31,732 nt of DNA from an uncultured Allosphingosinicella sp. (GCA_934539295.1 CAKTCN010000037.1:1-31732); one strand, 5' to 3'; shown: positions 13,618 through 23,281, counted from the stretch's first letter. The notes: a model not told the origin generated them from the letters alone. Program-made: numbers and translations.

Positions 13618-16053
13618 ATGCTGAAGGCGGTGGAGACGCTTCCACCCGCCATCGCCGGCTGGTTCGAAGGCAAGGGCTGGGCGCCGAGGCGGCACCAGCT
13701 CGAGATGCTGGCCGCAGCCCGCGCCGGCCAGAACGCCCTGCTCGTCGCCCCGACGGGTGCCGGCAAGACGCTCGCCGGCTTCCTGCCGAGCCTGGTTGAG
13801 CTGGTCGAGGCTGCGAACGAGGGTGGTGGGCTGCATACCCTGTATGTCTCGCCCTTGAAGGCGCTGGCGGTGGACATCCAGCGCAACCTCGTCACTCCGG
13901 TCGAGGAGATGGGCCTTCCCATCCGGATCGAGACGCGCACCGGTGACACGCCCGCCGACCGCAAGGCGCGGCAGCGGGTCAAGCCGCCCCACATGCTGCT
14001 GACCACGCCCGAGTCGCTGAGCCTGCTGCTCAGCCACGAAGACAGCGCGCTTCTGTTCGCCAACCTCAGCACTATAGTGGTGGACGAAATCCACGCCTTC
14101 GCCGCCGGCAAGCGCGGTGACCTGCTGAGCCTCGCCATGGCCCGCCTCCAGACCCTCGCCCCGCAGATGCGCCGCGTTGGCCTGTCCGCCACTGTCGCCG
14201 ATGCCGAGGCCTATCAGGGTTGGCTCGCCCCCCACGGCGACATCGACACGGTCGCCGTGGTGCGCGGTGACCCTGGCGCCGATGCGGACATCGCCATCCT
14301 GCTGCCGGAGGACCAGCGCATCCCCTGGTCCGGCCATTCCGGCCGCTGGGCCGCGACCGAGGTGATGAAGGAGATCGAGCGCCACAAGACCAGCCTCATC
14401 TTCTGCAACACCCGAAGCCTCGCCGAGCTGATCTTCCAGGACCTGTGGACAGTCAACGAGCAGCACCTGCCTATCGGGGTCCACCACGGCTCATTGTCGC
14501 TGGAGGCGCGGCGCAAGGTCGAGAATGCGGTCGCCACCGGCCGCTTACGCGCGCTCGTCTGCACCTCCAGCCTCGACCTCGGCGTCGATTGGGGCGATGT
14601 CGACCTCGTCATCCAGATGGGCGCACCCAAGGGCTCGTCGCGCCTGCTCCAGCGCATCGGCCGCGCCAACCACCGGCTCGACGAGGCGTCGGAGGCGATC
14701 CTCGTCCCCGGCAACCGCTTCGAATATCTGGAGGCCCGCGCCGCCCTCGACGCGATCGAGGAAGGCGAACTCGACCCGGAGATCTTCCGCCCCGGCGCGC
14801 TCGACGTGCTCGCCCAGCACATCATGGCCGCCGCCTGCGCCGCGCCGTTTCAGGAAGCGGAGATGCTGAACGAGGTCCGCTCCGCCGCGCCTTATGCGGG
14901 CCTGTCCGACGAGCTGTTCGGCCAGGTGCTGCGCTACATCGAGAATGGCGGCTATTCGCTCAAGGCCTATGACCGCTTCAAGCGCCTGACCCGCGACGAG
15001 GATGGCATCTGGCGCGTCAGCCATCCTCGCTTCATCCAGCAGCACCGGATGAACGCCGGCATCATCGTCGATGCGCCCCTGCTCGACGTGCGGTTCAGGA
15101 ACCACCGCAAGCTCGGCACGGTGGAGGAGTATTTCGCCTCCACCCTCTCGCCCGGCGACACCTTCTACTTCGCCGGGCTGGTGCTGGAGGTGGAGCGGAT
15201 CGACGGCACCGACCTGTTCGTAAAAGCTACCACCAAGCCCGCACGCATCCCCACTTATGTCGGCGCGCGCATGGCGATGACCACCAACCTCGCCGACCGC
15301 GTCCGCAACTTCCTCTATGACCGGAGCGAATGGCCGCGCTTCCCCGACGACGTGCGCGACTGGCTTGAGGTGCAGGACCGCCGCTCGATCCTGCCGGAGC
15401 CGGGCCAATTGCTCGTCGAGACTTTCCCGCTCGAAGGCCGCCACTACATGGTCGCCTACAGCTTCGAAGGCTGGAACGCGCACCAGTCGCTCGGCATGCT
15501 CATCACCCGCCGCATGGAGACGGCCGGCTTGGGGCCGCTGGGCTTCGTCTCCAACGACTACGCACTCGCCTGCTACAGCCTCAAGCCGATCGAGGATCCC
15601 GCCAGCCTCTTCTCCGCGGACATTCTCGAGAACGAGTTCGTTGAATGGGTGCAGGGCTCTAACCTGCTCAAACGCGCCTTCCGCGAGGTGGCCGTGATAG
15701 GCGGCCTCGTTGAGCGCCACCATCCCGGCAAGCGCAAGTCGGGGCGGCAGGTGACCTTCTCCACCGACCTCATCTACGACGTGCTGCGCCGCTACGAGCC
15801 CGACCACCTCCTCCTGCGCGCCGCCTGGAACGACGCGCGCGAGCGGATGACCGATGTCGGCCGCCTAGCCCGCCTGCTCGACCGCGCCGCGGGCACGATG
15901 GTTCATGTGAAGCTCGACCGTGTCTCCCCGCTCGCCGTCCCCGTCCTCGTCATCATCGGCCGCGAACGCACCGCCACCGGCACCGCCGACGACCAGTTGC
16001 TGATCGAGGCCGAGGCGCTGGCGATCGAAGCCATGCGGGAGGATGCGGCATGA
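13618..16053 (+). CDS. Ligase-associated DNA-damage response DEXH-box helicase (Lhr-type)
   Basis: Superfamily 2 ATP-dependent 3'-5' helicase/translocase of the Lhr-core type. In 811 residues: Walker A PTGAGKT (K50), motif Ia [25 protein letters not shown] at 156-159, motif III GLSATV, then the second RecA domain with [24 protein letters not shown] and motif [11 protein letters not shown], followed by the winged-helix and Lhr C-terminal region characteristic of the family ([18 protein letters not shown], then [17 protein letters not shown]). Length suits Lhr-core, not the 1,500-residue E. coli Lhr. The ATG at 13618 is 6 bases after the small membrane-protein stop. Its own stop overlaps the pncB start in an ATGA. 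Confidence 0.93.
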   Translation: MLKAVETLPPAIAGWFEGKGWAPRRHQLEMLAAARAGQNALLVAPTGAGKTLAGFLPSLVELVEAANEGGGLHTLYVSPLKALAVDIQRNLVTPVEEMGLPIRIETRTGDTPADRKARQRVKPPHMLLTTPESLSLLLSHEDSALLFANLSTIVVDEIHAFAAGKRGDLLSLAMARLQTLAPQMRRVGLSATVADAEAYQGWLAPHGDIDTVAVVRGDPGADADIAILLPEDQRIPWSGHSGRWAATEVMKEIERHKTSLIFCNTRSLAELIFQDLWTVNEQHLPIGVHHGSLSLEARRKVENAVATGRLRALVCTSSLDLGVDWGDVDLVIQMGAPKGSSRLLQRIGRANHRLDEASEAILVPGNRFEYLEARAALDAIEEGELDPEIFRPGALDVLAQHIMAAACAAPFQEAEMLNEVRSAAPYAGLSDELFGQVLRYIENGGYSLKAYDRFKRLTRDEDGIWRVSHPRFIQQHRMNAGIIVDAPLLDVRFRNHRKLGTVEEYFASTLSPGDTFYFAGLVLEVERIDGTDLFVKATTKPARIPTYVGARMAMTTNLADRVRNFLYDRSEWPRFPDDVRDWLEVQDRRSILPEPGQLLVETFPLEGRHYMVAYSFEGWNAHQSLGMLITRRMETAGLGPLGFVSNDYALACYSLKPIEDPASLFSADILENEFVEWVQGSNLLKRAFREVAVIGGLVERHHPGKRKSGRQVTFSTDLIYDVLRRYEPDHLLLRAAWNDARERMTDVGRLARLLDRAAGTMVHVKLDRVSPLAVPVLVIIGRERTATGTADDQLLIEAEALAIEAMREDAA

Positions 16054-17342
16054 TCGTCACCGACATCGCTACCCGCGCCTACAACCACCATTGGCGGCTC
16101 GACCCGATCGTGCGCAGCCTGCTCGACACCGACTTCTACAAGCTGCTGATGCTGCAGATGATCTGGCGCCTGCACCCTGACGTTGACGCGACCTTCAGCC
16201 TCATCAATCGCAGCAGCCACGTCCGTATCGCCGACGATATCGACGAGGGCGAACTGCGCGCCCAGCTTGACCATGCCCGCACCGTCCGCCCGGCGAAGAA
16301 GGAGCTGATCTGGCTCGCCGGCAACACATTCTATGGCCGCACCCAGATGTTCGCGCCGGACTTCCTCGATTGGTTCGCCGGCTTTCAATTGCCCGACTAC
16401 GAACTGGCGCGGAAGGATGGCCAGTACGAACTCCACTTCCACGGCCGCTGGGCCGAAACCACGATGTGGGAGATACCGGCGCTCGCCATCGTCAACGAAC
16501 TGCGTTCCCGCAGCGCGCTTGCGCGGAGCGGCCGCTTCGAACTCGACGTCATCTATGCCCGTGCCAAGGCCAAGCTGTGGAGCAAGGTGGAGCGGCTGAA
16601 GCGCGTGCCCGGCCTCGCCCTCTCCGACTTCGGCACGCGCCGCCGTCATTCCTTTCTATGGCAGCGTTGGTGCGTCGAGGCGTTGAAGGAGGGACTCGGC
16701 AACGCCTTCACCGGCACGTCCAACGTGCTCCTCGCCATGGAGGGCGATCTGGAGGCGATCGGCACTAATGCGCATGAACTGCCCATGGTGCTGGCGGCCC
16801 TCGCCGATAACGATGAAGAACTGCGGCAGGCGCCCTATCGCGTGCTGGAGCAATGGCGCGAACTCTACGGCGGCAACCTGCTGATCGTGCTGCCCGACAC
16901 CTACGGCACCACGGCTTTCCTGCGCGATGCACCCGACTGGGTCGCCGACTGGACCGGCTTCCGCCCCGACAGCGCTCCGCCGATCGATGGCGGCGAGCAG
17001 ATCATGCGCTGGTGGCAGGGCAAGGGCCGCGATCCCGCCGCCAAGCTGCTCATCTTCTCCGACGGCATGGACGTGGACTCGATCGAGCGCACCCAGGCCC
17101 ACTTCCAAGGCCGCGTCCGCACGAGCTATGGCTGGGGCACCAACCTCACTAACGACTTCCGCGATTGCGGGCCCGGTCTCGACCCGATCTCGCTCGTCTG
17201 CAAGGTCACCAGCGCCAACGGCCGTCCGGCGGTGAAACTCTCCGACAACCCCGCCAAGGCCACTGGCACCCCATCGGAGATCGCCCGCTACCTCCGCATC
17301 TTCGGCGGGGACGGCCGGACCGAACAGGCGGTGCGGGTCTGA
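16050..17342 (+). CDS. pncB: Nicotinate phosphoribosyltransferase
   Basis: First step of NAD salvage: nicotinate and PRPP give nicotinate mononucleotide, with ATP hydrolysis. The 430-residue protein has [17 protein letters not shown] at the N-terminus, [23 protein letters not shown], the phosphorylated histidine H242 in [21 protein letters not shown], and [11 protein letters not shown] with GWGTNLTND as the phosphate-binding part. Its start overlaps the helicase stop by four bases, so it is translationally coupled to the repair helicase. The C-terminal stop is only 3 bases from the end of the convergent HAAS-type gene, with no terminator visible between. Confidence 0.93.
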   Translation: MIVTDIATRAYNHHWRLDPIVRSLLDTDFYKLLMLQMIWRLHPDVDATFSLINRSSHVRIADDIDEGELRAQLDHARTVRPAKKELIWLAGNTFYGRTQMFAPDFLDWFAGFQLPDYELARKDGQYELHFHGRWAETTMWEIPALAIVNELRSRSALARSGRFELDVIYARAKAKLWSKVERLKRVPGLALSDFGTRRRHSFLWQRWCVEALKEGLGNAFTGTSNVLLAMEGDLEAIGTNAHELPMVLAALADNDEELRQAPYRVLEQWRELYGGNLLIVLPDTYGTTAFLRDAPDWVADWTGFRPDSAPPIDGGEQIMRWWQGKGRDPAAKLLIFSDGMDVDSIERTQAHFQGRVRTSYGWGTNLTNDFRDCGPGLDPISLVCKVTSANGRPAVKLSDNPAKATGTPSEIARYLRIFGGDGRTEQAVRV

Positions 17343-17345
17343 AGG

Positions 17346-18458
17346 TCAGGCGCGGCGTGGGTCGATGTGGCGCTGCAATCTGACCCGTGCCTGTTCGACC
17401 AGTGAATCGTCCGGCTCGCCGGTGGCGAAGGGCCGGGGCGCCGGGATGGGCTCGCCGACTGTCCAGCGGAAGACCGTGGAGTTGAGCAGGGCACCGCCGA
17501 GGACGATGCCCATGGTGACGATCCCGTCCAACCCGGCCAGCAGCAGATGGAGGCCCTCGACCCGATCCGTAGCGCGGACGATGAGCGCGGAGGCGTGATG
17601 AAGCAGGGTGAGCGGCAGCACTGTCATAGCCCATCCTTTCAGGATAGCGGGCATCCGCCCCCGTGTGCCCGCAAGCACGCGGCGCGGCGTCACGCCCGCC
17701 CGGCCGATCGCGAGCGCTACGATCCAGGGCTGAAGGCGCAGGAACAGGAGGGAGACGCCGAGCAAGGTCGCACTCACCGCGAGCGCGCGCACGGCGAAGG
17801 AGGCACCAGCAAGTTCGAGAAGCGTCTTGATGAAGAAGGTAGCGGCCGATGCGCACAGGAGCAGGGCGACAATGCCGAGGCTTGCACGGATGCTCGCCAG
17901 GTCGAACGCCCATGGGTGCCGCCGGTCATCCAAGATCGTGCGATAGGCTGCGATGATGGCGATAAGCAGCACGGCGACGCGCACCAGCATGACCGGCCAC
18001 AATTCAATGGTGCCGGGGCGCAGCGCGTGAATGTAGATAAGGAAGTTGGTGGCCGTTGCGAAGGTCATGACCAGGGCGCCAATGGCCCAGAGCTGGTCGC
18101 CGCTCGCGCGAAAAGTCGCCTGGATGTCACGCAGCACGGATGCGAAGCTCATCGACCGGGTTGCTGCGGCGATCTCGGGCGGCAGCCCCACCGGCACCAG
18201 CGCGCGTCCGGGCAGGCCGGCGCGGCGGTAGGTATCGCCCGCCCCCTCGTCGACGAAAGCACGGGCGCATTCCTCCGGCGTGCCGAGGCTGGCAAGGGCG
18301 TCCGCCAGCCTGTCCGGACCACGTGCAGCGCAGCCGGCAAGATGACCCCTGAGTTCCAGCAGGATCGTCTCGCGTTCGTCCGATCCTAGCGGCCAGAGCG
18401 CGCCCTCAAGTGCGCGCAGATATCGTTCGGCGCTGGCCGGCAGCAGGGCGTTCTTCAT
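17346..18458 (-). CDS. HAAS-domain integral membrane protein (PadR partner)
   Basis: Membrane protein of 370 residues with an N-terminal HAAS/DUF1700-like cytosolic helical domain (about 10-75: YLRALEGALWPLGSDERETI, LELRGHLAG, LASLGTPEECARAF), which in known cases pairs with a PadR-type regulator encoded next door. The rest carries about six hydrophobic segments, e.g. WAIGALVMTFATATNFLIYI, ELWPVMLVRVAVLLIAIIAA, ALAVSATLLGVSLLFL and GIVTMGIVLGGALL. I start at ATG 18458 because GGAGG lies six bases before it; the ATG at 18464 abuts the Shine-Dalgarno. It overlaps the padR 3' end by 53 bases. What it senses or transports is not visible. Confidence 0.8.
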   Translation of the reverse strand: MKNALLPASAERYLRALEGALWPLGSDERETILLELRGHLAGCAARGPDRLADALASLGTPEECARAFVDEGAGDTYRRAGLPGRALVPVGLPPEIAAATRSMSFASVLRDIQATFRASGDQLWAIGALVMTFATATNFLIYIHALRPGTIELWPVMLVRVAVLLIAIIAAYRTILDDRRHPWAFDLASIRASLGIVALLLCASAATFFIKTLLELAGASFAVRALAVSATLLGVSLLFLRLQPWIVALAIGRAGVTPRRVLAGTRGRMPAILKGWAMTVLPLTLLHHASALIVRATDRVEGLHLLLAGLDGIVTMGIVLGGALLNSTVFRWTVGEPIPAPRPFATGEPDDSLVEQARVRLQRHIDPRRA

Positions 18459-18789
18459 GTCCATCCTCCGTCATGTGCGACACGAAGGCGCTGAACTCCC
18501 TCCATGCGCGCTTCATCTCGACGATCACCGCATGGCCTTCCGGGGAGAGGCTGTAATATTTGCGCGGCACGCGGGCATCGTCGGCCATCACCCAGCGCGC
18601 GACCAGCTTTCCTTCGCGCTCCAGCCGTGTGAGCAGGGGATAAAGCGTGCCGTCCGACAGCACGCCGCCACTGCCGCCTGCGCGTTCCAGAATCTCCAGC
18701 CCGTAGCATTCGCCATGTTCCAACAGGCTGAGCACGACCAGTTCCGCCGCGCCCTTCCTCAATTGCGTCTGCCAGGAGCTGATATCCAT
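18406..18789 (-). CDS. PadR-family transcriptional regulator
   Basis: Winged-helix repressor of 127 residues: LRKGAAELVVLSLLEHGECYG leads into the recognition region LSDGTLYPLLTRLEREGKL and the wing RKYYSLSPEGHAVI, followed by a dimerisation helix EMKRAWREFSAFV. This is the short PadR-s1 type with an extra charged tail (GHEERPAAGQRRTISART). PadR proteins dimerise and usually repress their own operon and the neighbouring gene. ATG at 18789 has no Shine-Dalgarno and lies a few bases from a promoter-like region with a palindrome, suggesting a leaderless, self-controlled message. The HAAS-type gene overlaps its 3' end. Confidence 0.9.
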   Translation of the reverse strand: MDISSWQTQLRKGAAELVVLSLLEHGECYGLEILERAGGSGGVLSDGTLYPLLTRLEREGKLVARWVMADDARVPRKYYSLSPEGHAVIVEMKRAWREFSAFVSHMTEDGHEERPAAGQRRTISART

Positions 18790-18791
18790 AA

Positions 18792-18827
18792 TAACTTGCT
18801 ATGCAAGGTAGGCTGCGATTGCAAGTG
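18792..18827 (-). promoter_or_regulatory. Candidate padR promoter and self-operator
   Basis: The near-perfect inverted repeat TAACTTGC-TAT-GCAAGGTA (18792-18810; arms match at 7 of 8) lies 3 bases upstream of padR, and a further GCAAG half-site is at 18821-18825, 18 bases on. Read on the minus strand, TTGCAA (18827-18822) and TAGCAA (18804-18799) are 17 bases apart, giving a plausible -35/-10 overlapped by the palindrome. Transcription would begin at or next to the ATG. Confidence 0.5.
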
Positions 18828-18887
18828 GCTGTTCAGCGTGGCGGCTTCGTGAAAGGCTAGAGACTTCGTCGAAAGGGGTTCTTCCGA

Positions 18888-20090
18888 ATGCGTAGCGTCT
18901 TCACCGCCATTTTTCTGCTCGCCGCACCGATAGCTGCCGTCGCACAGGACCATGTCTCGCCGGTCGATCGGCTGGCGCATGAGCAGATGCTGGTGCTCGA
19001 CACGCATCTCGATACGCCGGTGCTGTTCGAGCGGCCGGGATGGCAGTTCGACGACTGGCACCTTCATGCCTGGGACGGCAGCCAGGTGGATCTGCCCCGC
19101 ATGGAGGCGGGCGGGCTCGATGGTGGCTTCTTCGTCATCTACACGCCGCAGGGGGCGTTGACACCGGCTGCCTATGCCGAGGTGCGCGACAAGGCGCTTA
19201 GCCGCGCGATCGCGATCAAGCGGGTGGTGACGGAAAATGGCGACAAGCTTGCGCTCGCCGTGAAGGCAGACGAGGCCGCGAAGATCCATGCGGCGGGCAA
19301 GCGCATCGTCTACCAGTCGATCGAGAATAGCTATCCGCTGGGCGAGGATCTTTCGCTGCTCAAGACCTTCTACGACCTGGGCGTGCGAATGGCGGGGCCG
19401 GTGCACAGCCGCAACAACCAGTTCGCCGACTCGACTACCGAGACGCCGCGCTGGAACGGGCTCAGCCCGCTCGGGCGGCAATGGGTGGGCGAGATGAACC
19501 GGCTCGGCATGGTGGTTGACGCCAGCCATGCCTCCGATGCCGCATTCGACCAGATGCTGGCGCTGTCGAAGGCACCCATCATATTGTCGCATTCCGGTCC
19601 GAAGGCATTGTGGAACCACCCCCGCAACCTGGACGACGATCGTATGCGTAGGCTCGCCAAGGCGGGCGGCGTCATGCAGATCAATTCGATCTTCCTGGTC
19701 CAGCATGACAGTTCGGACGAACGTGGCGCGATCTCGGATCAGCAGGAGAGATGGCTGGACCTGACGCCGGCCGAGCGGCGCAAACTGGTGGCAGACAAGG
19801 CGAAGCTGGATGCTGAGCGCCCCTACACGACCGCCGACTTCGAGCTGTTCATGAAAAGCCTGCTCCACGCCATCGCCGTGATGGGCGTGGACCATGTCGG
19901 CATCGGAGCCGATTGGGACGGCGGCGGCGGCGTGCAGGGGATGGAGGATATTTCCGACCTGCCGCGCATCACCGCCAGGCTGCGCAGGGAAGGCTTCAAC
20001 GACGCGGACATCGAGAAGATCTGGAGCGGCAACGTGTTGCGCCTTCTGGGCGAGGCGGAACGGCATGCGGCACGGCAAAAGACGCGCTGA
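18888..20090 (+). CDS. Secreted membrane dipeptidase (peptidase M19)
   Basis: Zinc-dependent renal-dipeptidase-type enzyme that hydrolyses dipeptides, including those with D- or dehydro-amino acids. A Sec signal peptide (residues 1-20, MRSVFTAIFLLAAPIAAVAQ) places it in the periplasm. The barrel carries metal ligands H40 and D42 in LDTHLDTP, the bridging Glu in YQSIENSYPL, and histidines in VDASHASD and LSHSGPK; ADWDGGGGVQGMEDISDLP and WSGNVLRLLGEAE are typical of the family C-terminus. At 400 residues it is full length. The ATG at 18888 faces the divergent padR over 98 bases. About 67 bases without features separate it from the next gene. Confidence 0.92.
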   Translation: MRSVFTAIFLLAAPIAAVAQDHVSPVDRLAHEQMLVLDTHLDTPVLFERPGWQFDDWHLHAWDGSQVDLPRMEAGGLDGGFFVIYTPQGALTPAAYAEVRDKALSRAIAIKRVVTENGDKLALAVKADEAAKIHAAGKRIVYQSIENSYPLGEDLSLLKTFYDLGVRMAGPVHSRNNQFADSTTETPRWNGLSPLGRQWVGEMNRLGMVVDASHASDAAFDQMLALSKAPIILSHSGPKALWNHPRNLDDDRMRRLAKAGGVMQINSIFLVQHDSSDERGAISDQQERWLDLTPAERRKLVADKAKLDAERPYTTADFELFMKSLLHAIAVMGVDHVGIGADWDGGGGVQGMEDISDLPRITARLRREGFNDADIEKIWSGNVLRLLGEAERHAARQKTR

Positions 20091-20157
20091 TCTGCTGACC
20101 AAGATTATGGAAAGGTAAGCACTTCGTCGGCTAGGGTGCGAAAAAAAGGGGGATGCG

Positions 20158-22683
20158 GTGGCTGAAGCTCCGGCCGACAATCTGAGCTTCCTCTCCGGGG
20201 GCGGGGACATGGGCGCGCGCATGCGTGCGCAGGCTTGGAGCGCGAATCCGCTCGGGCCGCTTGCTGCCTGGCCGCAGTCGCTGCGCACGGCGGTGAGCAT
20301 CATGCTCACGTCCAAGTTCCCGATGTTCCTCGCCTGGGGTCCGTCGCTGCGCTTCCTCTACAATGACGGCTACAGCCAGATCTTGGGAAGCCGCCACCCG
20401 GGTGCGCTCGGCAAAGCGTTCGCCGACATCTGGCCGGAGATCTGGGCGGACATCAGCCCGATCATCGATCGTGCGCTGGAGGGCGAGGGCAGCTTCTGGG
20501 AAAATCTGCCGCTGGTGATGGAGCGCAAGGGCTTTCGCGAGCAAACCTGGTTCACCTTCTCCTACAGCCCGCTGCGCGACGAGAGCGGGGCGATTGCCGG
20601 CATGTTCTGCGCGTGCGTCGAGACTACCGACACCGTGCTGGCCGAACAGCGCAGGGTGGACGAGGCCGATCGGTTGAAGAAGCTGTTCCACGACGCGCCG
20701 GGCTTCATGGCCGTGCTGCGCGGGCCCGACCACATCTTCGAAATGCTGAACGGGTCCTATCTGCAGGTGGTGGGACATCGCGATCTGGTCGGCAAGCCGG
20801 TGCTGGACGCGTTGCCCGAAGTGCGCGACCAAGGCTTCGTCGAACTGCTGGACCAGGTCTATCGGAGCGGCAGGGCATTCAACGGCCGGGCCGTCCCGAT
20901 TGCCTTGCAGCGCATGCCGAATGCGGCGCCCGAGGAGCGGCTGCTGGACTTCGTCTACCAGCCGATCACCGACGCCACGGGTCAGGTGACCGGCATCTTC
21001 GTCGAGGGAGCGGACGTTACCGAACGCATTCAGGCCGAGCAGGCATTGCGCGAAAGCGAGCAGCGCTTCCGCCTGATCGCGGACCTCGCGCCGGTGCCGA
21101 TGTGGGTGACCAAGATCGATCGCACTCGCGGCTTCGTGAACCATGCCTATGCCGAGTTCCTTGGCGCAACATATGAAGAGGCGCTGGCGTTCGACTGGCG
21201 CCGGATCGTCCATCCCGACGATGCCGAGCGGGTGATGCGCGAGTCCATCGCGGGCGAGGCGTCGTTGACGGCCTTCACCATGGAGGCGCGTTATCGCCGC
21301 CGCGACGGTGATTGGCGGTGGCTGCGCTCGGTTTCGCAGCCGCGCTGGGAGCCCGGCGGTGCCTTTAGCGGCTTCATCGGTGTCGCGCTCGACGTCACCG
21401 ACGCCAAGCAGGCTGAAGGCGTGCTGCGCGAGCTGAACGAGGAGCTGGAGCGCAGGGTGGAGGAGCGTACCGCGGACCTTAGTGCCGCGCTTGACCGGTT
21501 GCAGGCCGAGGTCAATGATCGTGTTCGCGCCGAGGAATTGCTGCGCCAGGCGCAGAAGATGGAGGCGGTGGGGCAACTGACCGGCGGCATCGCGCACGAC
21601 TTCAACAACCTGCTGACACCGATCCTCGGCGGGCTGGAGATCATCGCGTCGCGGGTGGAGGATGCGCGGCTTGCTCGCATGGCCAGCAGCGCGCTCGATG
21701 CCGCGCGGCGGGGCGCCAAGCTCACCGGGCAATTGCTGGCCTTTTCACGAATTCAGCGGATCAGCATGGCGCCGGTCGCGATCCACGACGTGATCGAGAA
21801 TATGCAGGACATGCTCCGCCACACGATCGGCGGCGGCGTGCATGTCGAAACCCGCTTCGACCCTGCCGTGACGCACGGCCTGTGCGATGCCAACCAGCTC
21901 GAAAATGCGATCCTGAACCTCGCCATCAACGCGCGTGACGCAATGCCGAACGGCGGCACGCTCACCATTGCGACCGAGCAGATGCAGCTCGACCCAGGGC
22001 CGGACGTGGAGGGCGGACCGTTCGTGTGTATATCGGTGGCGGACACGGGCTCCGGCATGTCCCCCGAAGTGCTCGCCCGCGCCACCGAGCCTTTCTTTTC
22101 CACCAAGCCGGTGGGCAAGGGTACGGGCCTCGGCCTTGCCCAGGTCTATGGCATTGCGCGCCAGTCCGGTGGAACACTTCGCATCAGGAGCGAGGAAGGG
22201 CAGGGCACTAGCGTTCAGTTGCTGCTGCCCGCAGCAGGGGCGGTCAGCTCCGCGGGCACGCCATCGACTTTGTCCGCAACCGCGCAAGATGCCGCCGCCG
22301 CCACGATCCTCATCATCGACGATGACGACGATGTGCGCCGCTTCCTGGTCGAGACGCTGGAAGGCATCGGTCACAGCACGGTGGCGGCTGCCTCCGGCGA
22401 CGAAGGGCTCGGGCTCCTGAAATCCTGCACGCCTGACCTCGTGCTTCTCGATTACGCCATGCCCGGGATGAGCGGCGCGGAGGTCGCGCGCAGCATCCTG
22501 GCCGAGTGGCCCGACATGCCCATCATCTTCGTCACGGGCTATGCCGAAAGCGAGCAGATCGACCTGGCGGGAGGGCCGGAAGTGACAGTGCTTCGCAAGC
22601 CCTTCACCCTGATGGAACTCGCCGCGGCGATCGCCTCCAAGCTGCCGGCCAGGCGTCTTGAAGTGGCAAAATCGGCTACCTAG
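20158..22683 (+). CDS. PAS-domain hybrid sensor histidine kinase with C-terminal receiver
   Basis: Soluble sensor kinase of 841 residues with no membrane segment. Order: N-terminal PAS-like module (about 25-160), a second (about 180-300), a third typical PAS plus PAC (300-420; GDWRWLRSVSQPRW), coiled coil (ELNEELERRVEERTADL), HisKA with phospho-accepting H480 in GGIAHDFNNLL, HATPase with NLAINARDAMPNGG, VADTGSGMS and KGTGLGLAQVYG, then an Ala/Ser linker and a receiver with acceptor D765 in LVLLDYAMPG and lysine in VLRKPFT. The cue is unknown. GTG at 20158 is preceded by AAGGGGGA (20147-20154); the nearby ATG at 20153 is out of frame. The end of the gene contains the heat-shock promoter of hsp20. 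Confidence 0.93.
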   Translation: MAEAPADNLSFLSGGGDMGARMRAQAWSANPLGPLAAWPQSLRTAVSIMLTSKFPMFLAWGPSLRFLYNDGYSQILGSRHPGALGKAFADIWPEIWADISPIIDRALEGEGSFWENLPLVMERKGFREQTWFTFSYSPLRDESGAIAGMFCACVETTDTVLAEQRRVDEADRLKKLFHDAPGFMAVLRGPDHIFEMLNGSYLQVVGHRDLVGKPVLDALPEVRDQGFVELLDQVYRSGRAFNGRAVPIALQRMPNAAPEERLLDFVYQPITDATGQVTGIFVEGADVTERIQAEQALRESEQRFRLIADLAPVPMWVTKIDRTRGFVNHAYAEFLGATYEEALAFDWRRIVHPDDAERVMRESIAGEASLTAFTMEARYRRRDGDWRWLRSVSQPRWEPGGAFSGFIGVALDVTDAKQAEGVLRELNEELERRVEERTADLSAALDRLQAEVNDRVRAEELLRQAQKMEAVGQLTGGIAHDFNNLLTPILGGLEIIASRVEDARLARMASSALDAARRGAKLTGQLLAFSRIQRISMAPVAIHDVIENMQDMLRHTIGGGVHVETRFDPAVTHGLCDANQLENAILNLAINARDAMPNGGTLTIATEQMQLDPGPDVEGGPFVCISVADTGSGMSPEVLARATEPFFSTKPVGKGTGLGLAQVYGIARQSGGTLRIRSEEGQGTSVQLLLPAAGAVSSAGTPSTLSATAQDAAAATILIIDDDDDVRRFLVETLEGIGHSTVAAASGDEGLGLLKSCTPDLVLLDYAMPGMSGAEVARSILAEWPDMPIIFVTGYAESEQIDLAGGPEVTVLRKPFTLMELAAAIASKLPARRLEVAKSAT

Positions 22684-22685
22684 AT
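22657..22685 (+). promoter_or_regulatory. RpoH (sigma-32)-type heat-shock promoter of hsp20
   Basis: CTTGAAG (22657-22663) and CCTAGAT (22679-22685) are 15 bases apart and match the heat-shock sigma consensus (CTTGAA and CCTATNT/CCCATNT) with one mismatch in the -10. The element overlaps the stop codon of the upstream kinase gene. The start would be near 22692, just before the thermometer hairpins. Confidence 0.65.
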
Positions 22686-22695
22686 TCCGTCCTGT

Positions 22696-22785
22696 CCGGA
22701 AGGCCCGTCGCGGCTTTCGGCACTTCAAGGAGCCGGTCGTCGCTTCGGGGCGGCCGTCCATGTTGCTCAAAGGAGGACATGAACA
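22696..22785 (+). promoter_or_regulatory. ROSE-like RNA thermometer in the hsp20 leader
   Basis: Three consecutive hairpins: (1) 22696-22705 with 22712-22720, nine pairs and one bulge; (2) CGGTCGTC (22734-22741) with GGCGGCCG (22749-22756); (3) 22759-22781, where CATGT pairs with ACATG and TGCT (22764-22767) pairs with AGGA (22771-22774) across loop CAA. In the third the Shine-Dalgarno AGGAGG and an ATG (22779) are buried, and the UUGCU/AGGA core with its G:G opposition is the hallmark of ROSE elements. Heat melting would expose the ribosome site. Confidence 0.75.
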
Positions 22786-23273
22786 TGCGTAGCATCGATT
22801 TTACCCCATTTCGCCGCAACACGGTTGGTTTCGACCGTTTGTTCGACTTTCTCGAAACCGCTTCGCGGGCCGAGCATGTCGACAATTATCCCCCTTACGA
22901 CATCGAAAAGCTTGCCGACGACCGGTACCGCATCACGCTGGCGGTTGCGGGCTTCAGGCAGGACGAGATCGACATCACCGCGCGTCAGAACCTGCTGGTG
23001 ATCACCGGCCGCAAGGGCGAGAGCCGCGGCAAGGACGGCAATTACCTGCACATGGGTATCGCCACCCGCGCGTTCGAGCGCCGCTTCGAGCTTGCCGACT
23101 TCGTGCGGGTCGAGGATGCGCAGCTTGCCGACGGGCTGCTGTCGGTCGAACTGGTGCGCGAGATTCCGGACGCGATGAAGCCGCGCAAGATCGCCATCAA
23201 CGGCGCTGCCCCGCGTGAGGTCGAGGTGCAGGTTGCCGATGCGCCGGCTGCGCTAGAACCGGCGCACGCCTGA
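22785..23273 (+). CDS. Small heat-shock protein, Hsp20/IbpA type
   Basis: ATP-independent holdase that binds unfolding proteins in large oligomers. It opens MRSIDFTPFRRNTVGFDRLF like the IbpA group, followed by the alpha-crystallin domain (about 35-130: PPYDIEKLADDRYRITLAVA, then DEIDITARQNLLVITGRK and LADGLLSVELVREIP with the conserved A-x-G-L box) and a C-terminal RKIAIN with an I-x-I-like anchor. Alternative starts are ATG 22779 and 22785; AGGAGG (22771-22776) is 2 bases from the first and 8 from the second, so I prefer 22785 (162 aa). Control appears double: an RpoH-type promoter and a ROSE-like thermometer. Confidence 0.93.
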   Translation: MRSIDFTPFRRNTVGFDRLFDFLETASRAEHVDNYPPYDIEKLADDRYRITLAVAGFRQDEIDITARQNLLVITGRKGESRGKDGNYLHMGIATRAFERRFELADFVRVEDAQLADGLLSVELVREIPDAMKPRKIAINGAAPREVEVQVADAPAALEPAHA

Positions 23274-23281
23274 TGCGAGGA

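Noticed and set aside
18759..20315. 518-codon minus-strand ORF opposite the dipeptidase
   Set aside because: Antisense shadow; the plus strand encodes a signal peptide and M19 metal ligands.
20131..21732. 533-codon minus-strand ORF opposite the hybrid kinase
   Set aside because: Antisense shadow without recognisable domains.
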